Notes: generated from the sequence alone by a model not told the origin. DNA of 64,000 nt from RFSX01 sp964567435 (GCA_964567435.1 CAZMMQ010000001.1:62001-126000), one strand, 5' to 3'; positions 44,473-53,588 are shown, counted from the stretch's first letter. Numbers and translations are program-made.

Positions 44473-44512
44473 GCAGTTTATTATCGAAGGATTATTCAAT
44501 TAAAGTGATTTA

Positions 44513-45097
44513 ATGGGCTACAAGAAGACAGAATCTTATGACGAATCCATCACAAAAAATCTCAAAGAAAGCTTTGCTCAAATACTCTTAGGAGTTGGTG
44601 AGGATGTAAAAAGAGAAGGTATCGTCAAAACGCCTGAAAGAGCGGCTAAAGCAATCCAATTTCTGACTCAGGGTTATGACATGGACCCTAAGAAGATACT
44701 TAAAGGTGCTATGTTTAAGGAAGAGTATAACAATATGGTACTAGTCAAAGACATAGAGCTATATTCATTATGCGAACACCATATGCTACCATTTTTTGGC
44801 AAAGTGCATGTTGCCTACATACCAAATGGATATATCGTGGGTCTTAGTAAGATTCCAAGAGTCGTAGACGTCTTTGCCAGACGTTTGCAAGTGCAGGAGC
44901 GATTAACCAATGAGATTATGCATGCTATTCAAGATGCACTAAATGCGCAGGGAGTAGCAGTCGTTATCGAGGCATCTCATATGTGCATGATGATGAGAGG
45001 CGTTGAAAAGCAAAACTCTATGACAACAACTTCTGCATTTACGGGGGTATTTAAACAGGCTGAAACTAGAAATGAATTTCTAAGGTTGATCAACTAA
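44513..45097 (+). CDS. folE: GTP cyclohydrolase I FolE
   Basis: 194 aa, full length. The zinc and active-site signature SLCEHHMLPF puts C87 and H90 as ligands, and the second Cys is in SHMCMMMRG. KTPERAAKA and the tail QAETRNEFLRLI fit type IA. It converts GTP to dihydroneopterin triphosphate, the first step toward folate (or queuosine precursors). A hairpin separates it from fabD. Confidence 0.97.
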   Translation: MGYKKTESYDESITKNLKESFAQILLGVGEDVKREGIVKTPERAAKAIQFLTQGYDMDPKKILKGAMFKEEYNNMVLVKDIELYSLCEHHMLPFFGKVHVAYIPNGYIVGLSKIPRVVDVFARRLQVQERLTNEIMHAIQDALNAQGVAVVIEASHMCMMMRGVEKQNSMTTTSAFTGVFKQAETRNEFLRLIN

Positions 45098-45100
45098 TAA

Positions 45101-45128
45101 GACGTCAAGCCATATTACCTTTGACGTC
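45101..45128 (+). terminator. Hairpin after folE, weak terminator
   Basis: GACGTCAA (45101-45108) pairs with TTGACGTC (45121-45128) over 8 bp with a 12-nt loop. Only a short T-run (CCTTTAT) follows, so read-through into fabD is possible. Confidence 0.45.
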
Positions 45129-45152
45129 CTTTATAAAAAATAAAAGAAAAGT

Positions 45153-46022
45153 ATGGCAGTATTCTTATTTCCAGGACAAGGATCGCAATCAGAGGGCATG
45201 GGCAAAGAACTATATGATAGTTCTGCTGAAGCAAAAGCCTTATTTGAGCAAGCGGACTCAATATTGGGTTTTCCATTATCTGACATAATGTTTAATGGGA
45301 GTAAAGAAGATTTGCTCAAAACACGAGTGACTCAGCCTGCTGTCTGTCTTAATGCATTTGTAAGATATAAGATAACAGATGAGATTAAGCCAAGTGCCGT
45401 TGCAGGGCACAGTCTAGGCGAACTTACAGCATTAATGGCCAATGACTGCTTGACCTTTGAAGATGGCCTTAAGTTGGTGTCCCTCAGGGCTGAAGCTATG
45501 CAAGAGGCTTGTGACTTAACAGAAGGCACAATGGCAGCTATACTAGGATTAGAAGATGATGTTATATCAGATATATGTTCCCAATCAAATGAGACTGTTG
45601 TCGCCGCAAATTTTAATTGTCCTGGTCAGGTCGTGATATCTGGTACTCCAAATGGCGTCAATACAGTCATGGAACAGGCGAAAGAAAAAGGAGCCAGGAG
45701 AGCAATTTTGCTACCAGTCAATGGGGCATTTCATTCTCCACTCATGCAATCTGCTCAAGCTGCGCTCTCTGAAGCCATTGAACAAACGACATTCAAGAAC
45801 CCTACTAGTCCCATTTACCAAAATGTAAGTGCTCAAGCAGAATCGGACCCTGATCGCATTAAGAGCAATCTTATAGAGCAACTTACAAATAGTGTCAAAT
45901 GGACTCATAGCATGCGACAAATGATAGCAGATGGTGAAACTGAATTTGTGGAATTTGGCGCTAGGGTCCTCAGTGGATTTCTAAGAAAAGTAGATAGATC
46001 ACTCACTGTAAATCAATTTTAG
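45153..46022 (+). CDS. fabD: Malonyl-CoA:ACP transacylase FabD
   Basis: 289 aa. The opening VFLFPGQGSQ and the nucleophile elbow AGHSLGE, with S87 as the active serine, are typical; PVNGAFHSPLM holds the catalytic His. It loads malonate onto acyl carrier protein for fatty acid synthesis. It is followed after 7 nt by yqgE, and both are probably cotranscribed. It is the only fatty-acid gene in the window; whether it also feeds the type III synthase is not shown. Confidence 0.96.
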   Translation: MAVFLFPGQGSQSEGMGKELYDSSAEAKALFEQADSILGFPLSDIMFNGSKEDLLKTRVTQPAVCLNAFVRYKITDEIKPSAVAGHSLGELTALMANDCLTFEDGLKLVSLRAEAMQEACDLTEGTMAAILGLEDDVISDICSQSNETVVAANFNCPGQVVISGTPNGVNTVMEQAKEKGARRAILLPVNGAFHSPLMQSAQAALSEAIEQTTFKNPTSPIYQNVSAQAESDPDRIKSNLIEQLTNSVKWTHSMRQMIADGETEFVEFGARVLSGFLRKVDRSLTVNQF

Positions 46023-46029
46023 AGTAAAA

Positions 46030-46584
46030 ATGGCTAAAGTAAAAGCAGGTGATATTCTCATTGCACAACCATTTATGGATGATGACAACTTCAAAAGGAC
46101 AGTTATCGGAATTGCAGATCATGGTAAGGAGGGAAGTGTAGGATTTATCCAGAATAAGCCAATTAAAATTACGCTTAACGAGCTGATCCCTACTGTCGAT
46201 ACAGAGGGTGATTTTAAAGTGTTATTTGGAGGTCCAGTGGCCACTGACACTATTCATTATGTCCACAATGTTGGGGATATCTTAGATGAGAGCATCAAAG
46301 TAAAAAACAGTATTTACTGGGGTGGGAATTTCGAAAAATTGATCTTTCTAATTAATAGTGGTTTGGTTACAGATAAAAACATTCGATTCTACATAGGATA
46401 TAGCGGATGGTCTAAAGGACAATTAGAAGCAGAGTTGGAAGGTGGCAGCTGGATTGTGTCAGAATGGTACGCCAATTATACTTTCCAAATTAAGAATGAT
46501 GAATTATGGGAAATAGCATTAGCCCACAAAGGAGACAATTTTAGTATCATTGCTAAGATTCCTAATTCGCCTAATAATAACTAA
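46030..46584 (+). CDS. yqgE: YqgE/AlgH family protein
   Basis: 184 aa. GDILIAQPFMDDDNFKRTV near the start, GSVGFIQNKP and the VLFGGPVATDTIHYVHN segment are the DUF179 signature. Function is not firmly known (AlgH was linked to alginate regulation in Pseudomonas, but homologues elsewhere have no clear role). The ABC-F gene starts one base after its stop. Confidence 0.9.
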   Translation: MAKVKAGDILIAQPFMDDDNFKRTVIGIADHGKEGSVGFIQNKPIKITLNELIPTVDTEGDFKVLFGGPVATDTIHYVHNVGDILDESIKVKNSIYWGGNFEKLIFLINSGLVTDKNIRFYIGYSGWSKGQLEAELEGGSWIVSEWYANYTFQIKNDELWEIALAHKGDNFSIIAKIPNSPNNN

Positions 46585-46585
46585 T

Positions 46586-48490
46586 TTGTATTCCTTCTCA
46601 CATATCACCCATTACTTTGGCGATTTTCAAATTTTCAATAAAGTCTCATTTGTTGTAAGTCCTGGTGATAAAGTTGCCCTTGTTGGCAAGAATGGAGCAG
46701 GCAAGACAACACTTTTCAAAATTATAACTAAGGAAATGTCTTCTGATGAAGGGGATATTGCTATACCAAAAGATACCAAGATTGGCTATTTGTCCCAGCA
46801 TCTCGATTTCGATGAAGACAAAACTATTCAAGGGGCCTGTCTTGAATGTTTTAAAGAGTACTTCGAATTAGAGCAACAAATTTCAGAAATCAATGATAAG
46901 TTGCAAACGCAACAAGAAGAATCCGAAGTCAATAAGTTATTGGAGGATCTAGACAGATTGACTATGAAGCAGTCTGCATTGAACGTCAATAATCCATATG
47001 CAGACACTGCAAAGATTCTAAAAGGGTTTGGGTTTAAGGAAAGTCAACTTGATGAGAAAATTTCTACCTTATCTGGTGGTTGGAAGATGAGAGTTCAAAT
47101 GTCAAAACTCCTATTGCAAAAACCGGATTTGCTCTTGCTAGATGAGCCGGACAATCACTTAGACATAGAAGCCTTGATTTGGTTTGAGAAGTATCTAAAA
47201 AATTACCCAGGAGCTATTTTGTTTATATCACACGACACAGACTTCATGTCTAATGTGGCAACCAGAATTCTTGAGCTTGCCAATAAAGAGGTTTTCGACT
47301 TCAAGGGTAGTTACAAAAGATTTTTGGATGGCAAAGCCTTAAGAAAAGAAAAGGAACTCCAAGCCTATACCAATCAGCAAAAAGTCATCAAGGAAAAAGA
47401 ACGAACCATTACCAGATTTATGGCTAAGGCAACAAAGACAAAGATGGCCCAATCCATGAAGAAGCAATTGGATAAGATGGAGAGATTAGAATTGAGTGAA
47501 GACGATATCACTAATATTCAAATCGCTTTTCCAGTTGTACACAAACCAGGAAAGATTGTCGCTACAGTAGATAATGCTGTCAAGTCATATGGAGATTTAT
47601 TAGTGTTAGATAAAGTCTCTTTGGAGATAGAGAGAGGGCAGAAAGTGGCCTTCGTGGGTCAGAATGGTCAAGGAAAGTCTACCTTAGTTAAAATGATAGC
47701 AGGCCAATTGACTTATAACTCAGGAAAAGTCAATGTCGGACACAATGTAATCGTCAGTTATTTTGCACAAGATCAAGCTGAAAAACTAGATCCTAAATTA
47801 ACTGTATTAGAGACTATTGAAGATAATGCAGATCCTGATCTTCAAACACGTTGTAGACATATTCTTGGTGCCTTTGCATTTTCAGGCGAAGAAGTGGATA
47901 AGAAAGTATCAGTGTTGAGTGGGGGAGAAAGGTCTAGATTATCCATGGCATGTTTGGTATCCCAAAAGTCAAACTTCTTAATATTGGATGAGCCGACTAA
48001 TCACTTGGATATTCATGCCAAGTCGATTCTAAAAAAAGCCATCCAAGAATATCCAGGCACCCTGATCATAGTATCACATGATAGAGAAATTCTCAGAGGG
48101 ACTGTTGATGTGACATATGAATTTCGTGATAAGAAAATAATACAACATCTAGGCGACTTGGATTATGTGCTAGAGAGAAGAAAAATGGAAAATGTAAGAG
48201 CCTTTTCTGTGGATAACAAAAAAGCGTCTGCTAATTCTAATTCAAAAAAATCGAAGAACAACTTAAGTTATGAAGAACGGAAAAAGATTAACAGAAACAT
48301 CAGTCGTGTTGAGAAGAAAATAGATGCTCATGAAAAAGAAAAAAACGATATTCATCAGAAACTACTAGAACCTGAATTTTACAAATCTGATGAAGGTGCC
48401 AAATCCGTTAAGAGATTATCTGAACTTGATAGTGAATTGGAAAAATTGTCTGAAGAATGGGATACTTGGGTTACCAAACTAGACGACTAG
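46586..48490 (+). CDS. ABC-F family ATPase
   Basis: 634 aa from a TTG at 46586. A TTG 36 bp upstream lies within yqgE, and the chosen start gives MYSFSHITHYFGDFQIF, the usual ABC-F opening. There is no ATG before the first Walker A. Two ABC domains: Walker A GKNGAGKTTL and GQNGQGKSTL, signatures LSGGWKMR and LSGGERSR, and Walker B regions DEPDNHLD (Asn-Asp variant of the usual DEPTNHLD) and DEPTNHLD. There are no transmembrane segments. The C-terminus is a charged coiled coil. ABC-F proteins act on the ribosome, for example in translation factor or antibiotic-protection roles. Confidence 0.92.
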   Translation: MYSFSHITHYFGDFQIFNKVSFVVSPGDKVALVGKNGAGKTTLFKIITKEMSSDEGDIAIPKDTKIGYLSQHLDFDEDKTIQGACLECFKEYFELEQQISEINDKLQTQQEESEVNKLLEDLDRLTMKQSALNVNNPYADTAKILKGFGFKESQLDEKISTLSGGWKMRVQMSKLLLQKPDLLLLDEPDNHLDIEALIWFEKYLKNYPGAILFISHDTDFMSNVATRILELANKEVFDFKGSYKRFLDGKALRKEKELQAYTNQQKVIKEKERTITRFMAKATKTKMAQSMKKQLDKMERLELSEDDITNIQIAFPVVHKPGKIVATVDNAVKSYGDLLVLDKVSLEIERGQKVAFVGQNGQGKSTLVKMIAGQLTYNSGKVNVGHNVIVSYFAQDQAEKLDPKLTVLETIEDNADPDLQTRCRHILGAFAFSGEEVDKKVSVLSGGERSRLSMACLVSQKSNFLILDEPTNHLDIHAKSILKKAIQEYPGTLIIVSHDREILRGTVDVTYEFRDKKIIQHLGDLDYVLERRKMENVRAFSVDNKKASANSNSKKSKNNLSYEERKKINRNISRVEKKIDAHEKEKNDIHQKLLEPEFYKSDEGAKSVKRLSELDSELEKLSEEWDTWVTKLDD

Positions 48491-48495
48491 GTCTG

Positions 48496-49218
48496 TTATT
48501 GATTATTCAATTTTGATAGTTGGTGTATGACTGCTTTCATATCTTTAGGCAAAGGCGATTCAAATTCAATCTCTTCTTTTGAAATAGGATGATTTAGCTT
48601 AAGTGCTGTGGCATGCAAGCCGACTCGACTTAACAAAGGACGTTCTTCCTCTGTATTTTTAAGATGCATACGTCTTTTTATGCTTGATAAATAGAATGGT
48701 TCTCCATCTCCGTACAATTTATCACACATAACTGGACAACCTACCGCTTGCATGTGTACCCTAATTTGATGTTGCCTACCAGATAATAATTTGACTTCTA
48801 AAAACGAATAACGATTAAAACTCTCCAAGACTCTATACTTAGTCAATGCTTCTTTTCCATCTTCACTTACAATCATACCTTTACCTCGTTTCGGAGCAAT
48901 GGGTAAATTGATTAATCCTACTTCCTCTACAGGCAACCCATGCACAAGAACCTTGTAACGTTTATCTAAGTTACGGTTTTCAAAATCTAATGACAATGCC
49001 TTATGTGCCTCCTCTGTCTTTGTAAAAAGTATCAGACCGCTAGTCTCTTTGTCTAATCTATGATTGACAAATACTTTATCTCTCTTAATCGATAAGGTAG
49101 ATAATAATGAAGGAATAGTCTTATCATATCTATCTGGTATCGTCAGGTAACGAGCAGGTTTATCTACCACAATTAGATAATCATCTTCAAATATTATTTC
49201 CCACCTAGTTCTCTTCAT
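48496..49218 (-). CDS. RluA-family pseudouridine synthase
   Basis: 240 aa without an S4 domain. The catalytic Asp is D56 in VNHRLDKETSGL. Later segments KRYKVLVHG, KLLSGRQHQIRVH and MCDKLYGDG are family signatures. It makes pseudouridine in rRNA or tRNA; the exact position cannot be decided. Its start overlaps the 3' end of the RibF-GT2 gene by 14 nt. Confidence 0.92.
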   Translation of the reverse strand: MKRTRWEIIFEDDYLIVVDKPARYLTIPDRYDKTIPSLLSTLSIKRDKVFVNHRLDKETSGLILFTKTEEAHKALSLDFENRNLDKRYKVLVHGLPVEEVGLINLPIAPKRGKGMIVSEDGKEALTKYRVLESFNRYSFLEVKLLSGRQHQIRVHMQAVGCPVMCDKLYGDGEPFYLSSIKRRMHLKNTEEERPLLSRVGLHATALKLNHPISKEEIEFESPLPKDMKAVIHQLSKLNNQ

Positions 49219-51181
49219 TATGATGTTTGATATTCAAGAAAGTCTTAATCCCTTTCGCATAATAAGACCAAAGAATAGAAGTCACACCTAACCTAGATAC
49301 TTTTTCATTATCAGAGATGATTTGCCCTCTATTCTTAAACACAATAAGAAATCGATAGTAAACGCTGAAATGGGCACGAATAATTGCAAAAACAGAAGAT
49401 ATTGATCCACTTAATAACATCTTAAATCCAGCAACACCATCCAAAATTAATCTCAGAGGCAGCTTCCATAAAAGAGCACTAATTGGTTCATTCTTTAAGA
49501 TCATTATGAGGTTGTTTCTAAAATTCAGAAATACTTTCCTAGAATTATTGTAAGCCAATGTACCACCTCCCAAATGATACACAGTAGATGAAGGGATTAC
49601 TGCTAATCTGTATCCACTTCTTCTTATTCTCCAGCACAAGTCAATTTCTTCTTGATGTGCAAAAAAGGTCTCATCGAAGCCTCCTAATGTTTCATACACC
49701 TGACGTCGAATAATAAATGCTGCACCACTTACCCAGTCTACATCTATAATACTATCATATTGTCCAATATCAGATTCTATAGTATCAAATATTCTACCTC
49801 TGCAATAAGGATATGACAAGGCATCGAGAAATCCACCAGCAGCGCCTGCATACTCAAACAGTTCTGGTTCCTTATCAGATAATATCTTTGGCATTGCTGC
49901 CGCATAATCAGGATGGGTATCCATGAATTCTATAAGAGGGCTTAGCCAATTTTTGCTTACACGAATATCAGAATTAACCAATACTAGGTATTCAGAATTG
50001 ACATCTTTCAAACCTAAATTATACCCACCTGCATACCCATGGTTTTCTTGAAGTCTTACAACTTCCACCTCCATAAAATCACTGCGAAGGACCTCCAGAC
50101 TATCATCTGAGCTCGCATTATCGATATACAAAAGCTGGATATCTTTTTTATTATTTTCTATCAACGAAGGGAGATAAGTATTTAACAGGGAGCTTGAATT
50201 ATAGCCTAGAATAGCTATTGTTATTCTGCAAGGTTTTTTTTTTATACTAAGTTGAGAAAAGTAAAAAAGACTGTCTTTCTTATCCTGACTCAATTGACCA
50301 GTTAATGATTCTAGACTATCAAATTTTTTATCATTTCTAATAAATGACAGTAACTCTAACCTTACTTCCTCACCATAAATATCTTTATCAAAGTCAAAAA
50401 TATTGACCTCTATTGTCTTAGGGTTTTTTTCGTTGATAGTAGGTATATCTCCAATATACATCATTCCTTTATATCTCTTATTTCCTATGTATATATAGCT
50501 GACATATATACCATCCATTGGAATGAGTTTAGCCTTACTAGAAACTTCTAGATTAGCCGTGGGATATCCTATGCCTTTACCCAACTGCCGTCCCTTAATT
50601 ACCGTTCCAGTGATAGAATATGGTCGACTTAGTAATTGATTAGAAATTTCAATTTTTCCTTCGAGTAAAGACTGTCTGATTTTTGTAGAGCTAATTGTAA
50701 TTTCCTCTACCTGTTGCGCAGAAATCTCCCTTATTTCATATTTATATTGTTTGCTTTGATTTCTGAGGAATTGGATATCACCTGTTCTGCCTTTACCAAA
50801 TTTGTGGTCATAACCTATAACAATGATAGAAGGGTCGAAATTCTTGATCAGAATATCCCTTAAATACTGTTCTGGTGATAGCTGCGAAAGCGCTTGAGTA
50901 AAAGGAACTACCACCAATATGTCTACTCCATAAGAGGACATTAGGTCCACCTTCTCGTCTTTCGTGGTTAACAATTTTAATGAATTATCATCAGGAAAAA
51001 GAACTTGACGAGGGTGAGGATCAAAGGTCATCAAGACACTTTGTGTATTGCGACTACGGGCAATTGACGAAAGTTCTTTTATAATATGTTGATGTCCACT
51101 GTGCACACCATCATAAGACCCGATTGTAATAACTACACCTTGTAACTGAGGGAGATCACTGAAATCCGAGTATACCTTCAT
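49205..51181 (-). CDS. ribF: RibF FAD synthetase/riboflavin kinase fused to a GT2 glycosyltransferase
   Basis: 658 aa, two functional regions in one frame. Residues 1-313 are RibF: the nucleotidyl-transferase motif VITIGSYDGVHSGHQHI, GYDHKFGKGRTG and the flavokinase motif KGIGYPTANLE. Residues 318-658 are a GT-A glycosyltransferase family 2: ILGYNSSS at the start, YIDNASSDDS, LVLVNSDI and a later VDWVSGAAFIIRR, EIDLCWRIRRSG. The joint is K314-K316, coded by a run of ten A (bases 50243-50234 on the minus strand). RibF elsewhere ends about residue 310, so each half has normal size. The GT half has no start codon of its own. It is followed by the pseudouridine synthase gene (14-nt overlap). Confidence 0.85.
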   Translation of the reverse strand: MKVYSDFSDLPQLQGVVITIGSYDGVHSGHQHIIKELSSIARSRNTQSVLMTFDPHPRQVLFPDDNSLKLLTTKDEKVDLMSSYGVDILVVVPFTQALSQLSPEQYLRDILIKNFDPSIIVIGYDHKFGKGRTGDIQFLRNQSKQYKYEIREISAQQVEEITISSTKIRQSLLEGKIEISNQLLSRPYSITGTVIKGRQLGKGIGYPTANLEVSSKAKLIPMDGIYVSYIYIGNKRYKGMMYIGDIPTINEKNPKTIEVNIFDFDKDIYGEEVRLELLSFIRNDKKFDSLESLTGQLSQDKKDSLFYFSQLSIKKKPCRITIAILGYNSSSLLNTYLPSLIENNKKDIQLLYIDNASSDDSLEVLRSDFMEVEVVRLQENHGYAGGYNLGLKDVNSEYLVLVNSDIRVSKNWLSPLIEFMDTHPDYAAAMPKILSDKEPELFEYAGAAGGFLDALSYPYCRGRIFDTIESDIGQYDSIIDVDWVSGAAFIIRRQVYETLGGFDETFFAHQEEIDLCWRIRRSGYRLAVIPSSTVYHLGGGTLAYNNSRKVFLNFRNNLIMILKNEPISALLWKLPLRLILDGVAGFKMLLSGSISSVFAIIRAHFSVYYRFLIVFKNRGQIISDNEKVSRLGVTSILWSYYAKGIKTFLNIKHHNEEN

Positions 51182-51304
51182 ATTAAGAATTCCACAATAT
51201 GATCCAAAGGTAAGATTATCGGGGAAAGTAAGTGAATTAGATCGATAGATTGCTCTTTCGAATATTCAAAAATGTTAGCTAAGTAGTACTTTTGGTACCA
51301 CACC

Positions 51305-51332
51305 AACGAACTTCGGTGAATTATAGTTCGTT
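51305..51332 (+). promoter_or_regulatory. Inverted repeat upstream of mrp
   Basis: AACGAACT (51305-51312) and AGTTCGTT (51325-51332) are perfect 8-bp arms around 12 nt, ending 11 bp before the mrp ATG. A TAnnTTTG-like TACTTTTG at 51287-51294 lies 11 bp upstream of it. So the repeat could be an operator or a 5'-UTR hairpin covering the start. Confidence 0.4.
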
Positions 51333-51343
51333 AATTAGAATAG

Positions 51344-52432
51344 ATGGATATAGATAATAACAAGGTAGTAGAAGCACTTCGTCAGATTATAGACCCAGAA
51401 TCTGGAAATGATATTGTGTCAATGAGGTTGGTTAAAGATTTAAAAATTAATGCCCCACAAATAAGCTTTACGGTGGAGGCTGCCGGTCTAAAGGAAACTG
51501 AAAAATTCAAAATCCATGAGCAAATAAGTGACTCATTGCATGGCATATATCCTTCTGCGCAATTGGATATACACTTTGCTAAAGGCCAGAAAGGAAGTCG
51601 CCCAATACCACAAGTGAAAAATATTATTGCTGTAGCATCAGGAAAAGGTGGTGTAGGAAAATCGACTGTATCTACAAATTTAGCCTTAGGACTACAAGCT
51701 TTAGGTGCCAAGGTTGGGCTCATGGACGCTGATTTATATGGTCCCTCTCTTCCTACCATGCTTAACATTAAGGAAAAAAAACCAGTTATAAAGCAGCTCT
51801 ATGGTCGACATAGAATCTTGCCAATTGAGGCATATGGTCTATCTACTATTTCTATAGGTAATATTGTAGATGAAGATCAAGCTGTGGTATTAAGAGGTCC
51901 AAGGCTTGGGGGAATCATTAAACAATTTGTCAATGAGGTCATCTGGCCAGATTTGGATTATCTCGTAATCGACCTGCCACCAGGCACTGGAGATATTCAA
52001 CTAACTCTTGTACAAACACTTCCTTTGACTGCAGCAATAATAGTCACTACACCACAGCAAGTGGCGGTAGCAGATGCGGTCAAGGCAATGAATATGTTTA
52101 GGTTGGACAATATTAAAGTACCCATTCTGGGAATAGTGGAAAATATGTCATGGTTTATCCCACATGATGCTCCAGAAAAGAGATACCGCATTTTTGGAAA
52201 AGGAGGTGGAAAAACACTAGCCAAGAAAGCAGAGACAGTCTTACTCGCCCAGTTGCCCTTGTTTTCAGAAGTACGAGAAAAGAGTGATAAGGGGACCCCA
52301 ATTATGTTAGATGAGGGTAATCCTATATCAAAATACTATTTGGATATGGCTAAAAATATAGCCAGTCAATTACACATAAGAAATGAAATCTTGCCACCTA
52401 CTCAGATTGTTGGTGTTAATATTCAAAAATAG
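51344..52432 (+). CDS. mrp: Mrp/NBP35-type Fe-S carrier ATPase
   Basis: 362 aa. An N-terminal MIP18-like domain (about 1-80) precedes the P-loop ATPase, with the deviant Walker A SGKGGVGKST at residues 99-108. DLPPGTGDIQLTLVQ and IVENMSWFIPHDAPEKRYRIFG follow. In E. coli ApbC-like proteins the corresponding segment has a CxxC that binds the bridging Fe-S cluster; here no cysteine is present, a form seen in Bacteroidota. It is 52 bp before nifU-like on the same strand. Confidence 0.93.
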   Translation: MDIDNNKVVEALRQIIDPESGNDIVSMRLVKDLKINAPQISFTVEAAGLKETEKFKIHEQISDSLHGIYPSAQLDIHFAKGQKGSRPIPQVKNIIAVASGKGGVGKSTVSTNLALGLQALGAKVGLMDADLYGPSLPTMLNIKEKKPVIKQLYGRHRILPIEAYGLSTISIGNIVDEDQAVVLRGPRLGGIIKQFVNEVIWPDLDYLVIDLPPGTGDIQLTLVQTLPLTAAIIVTTPQQVAVADAVKAMNMFRLDNIKVPILGIVENMSWFIPHDAPEKRYRIFGKGGGKTLAKKAETVLLAQLPLFSEVREKSDKGTPIMLDEGNPISKYYLDMAKNIASQLHIRNEILPPTQIVGVNIQK

Positions 52433-52484
52433 AATCAGAGAATAAGTTATTTTGTGACTCTAATAAGGCTGCACACCAACAAAT

Positions 52485-52754
52485 ATGTTAGAATTAGATA
52501 AAAAGGATATTCTTTCCAAAATTGATAAAGCTTTGGATAAAATAAGACCTCATCTTGCTGTAGATGGAGGTAATATAGAAGTAGTGGATATTCTTGAAGA
52601 CTACACAGTCCAAGTCCGGTGGATGGGCAATTGTGTAAATTGCTCTATGTCTGCGATGACAATGAGAGCTGGCGTAGAGCAAACTCTAAAGTCAGAATTT
52701 CCCGAGATACAACATGTTGTGGCTGTCAATGGCATGATAAGTGAGCAAACTTAG
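52485..52754 (+). CDS. NifU-type C-terminal domain protein (Fe-S scaffold)
   Basis: 89 aa. RPHLAVDGGNIEV and the CxxC at C50-C53 (MGNCVNCSMS) match the NifU C-terminal / NfuA domain. The cysteines of two subunits hold a 4Fe-4S cluster that is handed on. It follows mrp, another cluster carrier, and precedes pyrF by 14 bp. Confidence 0.95.
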   Translation: MLELDKKDILSKIDKALDKIRPHLAVDGGNIEVVDILEDYTVQVRWMGNCVNCSMSAMTMRAGVEQTLKSEFPEIQHVVAVNGMISEQT

Positions 52755-52768
52755 GCGTTATCACTTCT

Positions 52769-53584
52769 ATGAGTCGAGACAGATTATATGATAGCATTCT
52801 TACTAAGAAATCATTTTTATGTGTTGGTTTGGATTCGGATATGTCAAGGATTCCACAACACTTCAAGGATTTAAAGGACCCCATATTTGAATTTAACAAA
52901 GCCATAATTGATCATACTCATGATCTGGTAATCGCCTATAAGCCTAATACAGCCTTTTACGAAGCTTTAGGACCAGTAGGAATGGAATCCTTAAAAAAGA
53001 CTATAGACTATATCCCTGACGATATCATGGTCATCGCCGACGCTAAGAGAGGCGACATTGGAAATACTTCCAGACTTTATGCTCAAAGTATCTTCGAATA
53101 TTATGACTGTGACGCTATAACAGTCGCTCCATATATGGGAGAGGATAGTGTCGGTCCTTTTTTGGAATACGATGACAGGTGGGTTATTATCCTAGGTCTA
53201 ACCTCTAATAAGGGAAGTCAGGATTTCCAACACTTTACAGATACTAATGGCGTTAAGCTATATCAGAAAGTACTAGAGACATGCGCAGCCTATGGTACAT
53301 CAGATAATATCATGTTTGTTGTAGGTGCTACTCAGACCTCATTCTTCACAGAGGTTCGTAAAGTTATACCAGACCATTTTTTATTGGTACCTGGAGTTGG
53401 TGCTCAAGGCGGCAATCTACAAGAAGTTTGCAAACATGGTCTTAATGACAAAGTGGGATTGATAGTCAATTCTTCAAGAGGAATTATCTATGCAAATCAA
53501 GGACCAGATTTTGCCACAGAAGCAAGGAAGAAAGCTCAAGAATTACAAATTCAAATGGCTGACATTCTTGACAATATGTCATAG
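52769..53584 (+). CDS. pyrF: Orotidine 5'-phosphate decarboxylase PyrF
   Basis: 271 aa. The catalytic motif DAKRGDIGNT has D91 and K93; FLCVGLDSD opens the barrel and LVPGVGAQGG is the phosphate loop. Length and sequence suit the longer type 2 form. It makes UMP from OMP. It is 14 bp after nifU-like, so the transcript is probably mrp-nifU-pyrF. Its stop is 4 bp from the convergent exonuclease gene. Confidence 0.95.
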   Translation: MSRDRLYDSILTKKSFLCVGLDSDMSRIPQHFKDLKDPIFEFNKAIIDHTHDLVIAYKPNTAFYEALGPVGMESLKKTIDYIPDDIMVIADAKRGDIGNTSRLYAQSIFEYYDCDAITVAPYMGEDSVGPFLEYDDRWVIILGLTSNKGSQDFQHFTDTNGVKLYQKVLETCAAYGTSDNIMFVVGATQTSFFTEVRKVIPDHFLLVPGVGAQGGNLQEVCKHGLNDKVGLIVNSSRGIIYANQGPDFATEARKKAQELQIQMADILDNMS

Positions 53585-53588
53585 CCTT

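Noticed and set aside
44342..44512. Riboswitch upstream of folE
   Set aside because: Only one 7-bp inverted repeat is visible, not a multi-helix aptamer.
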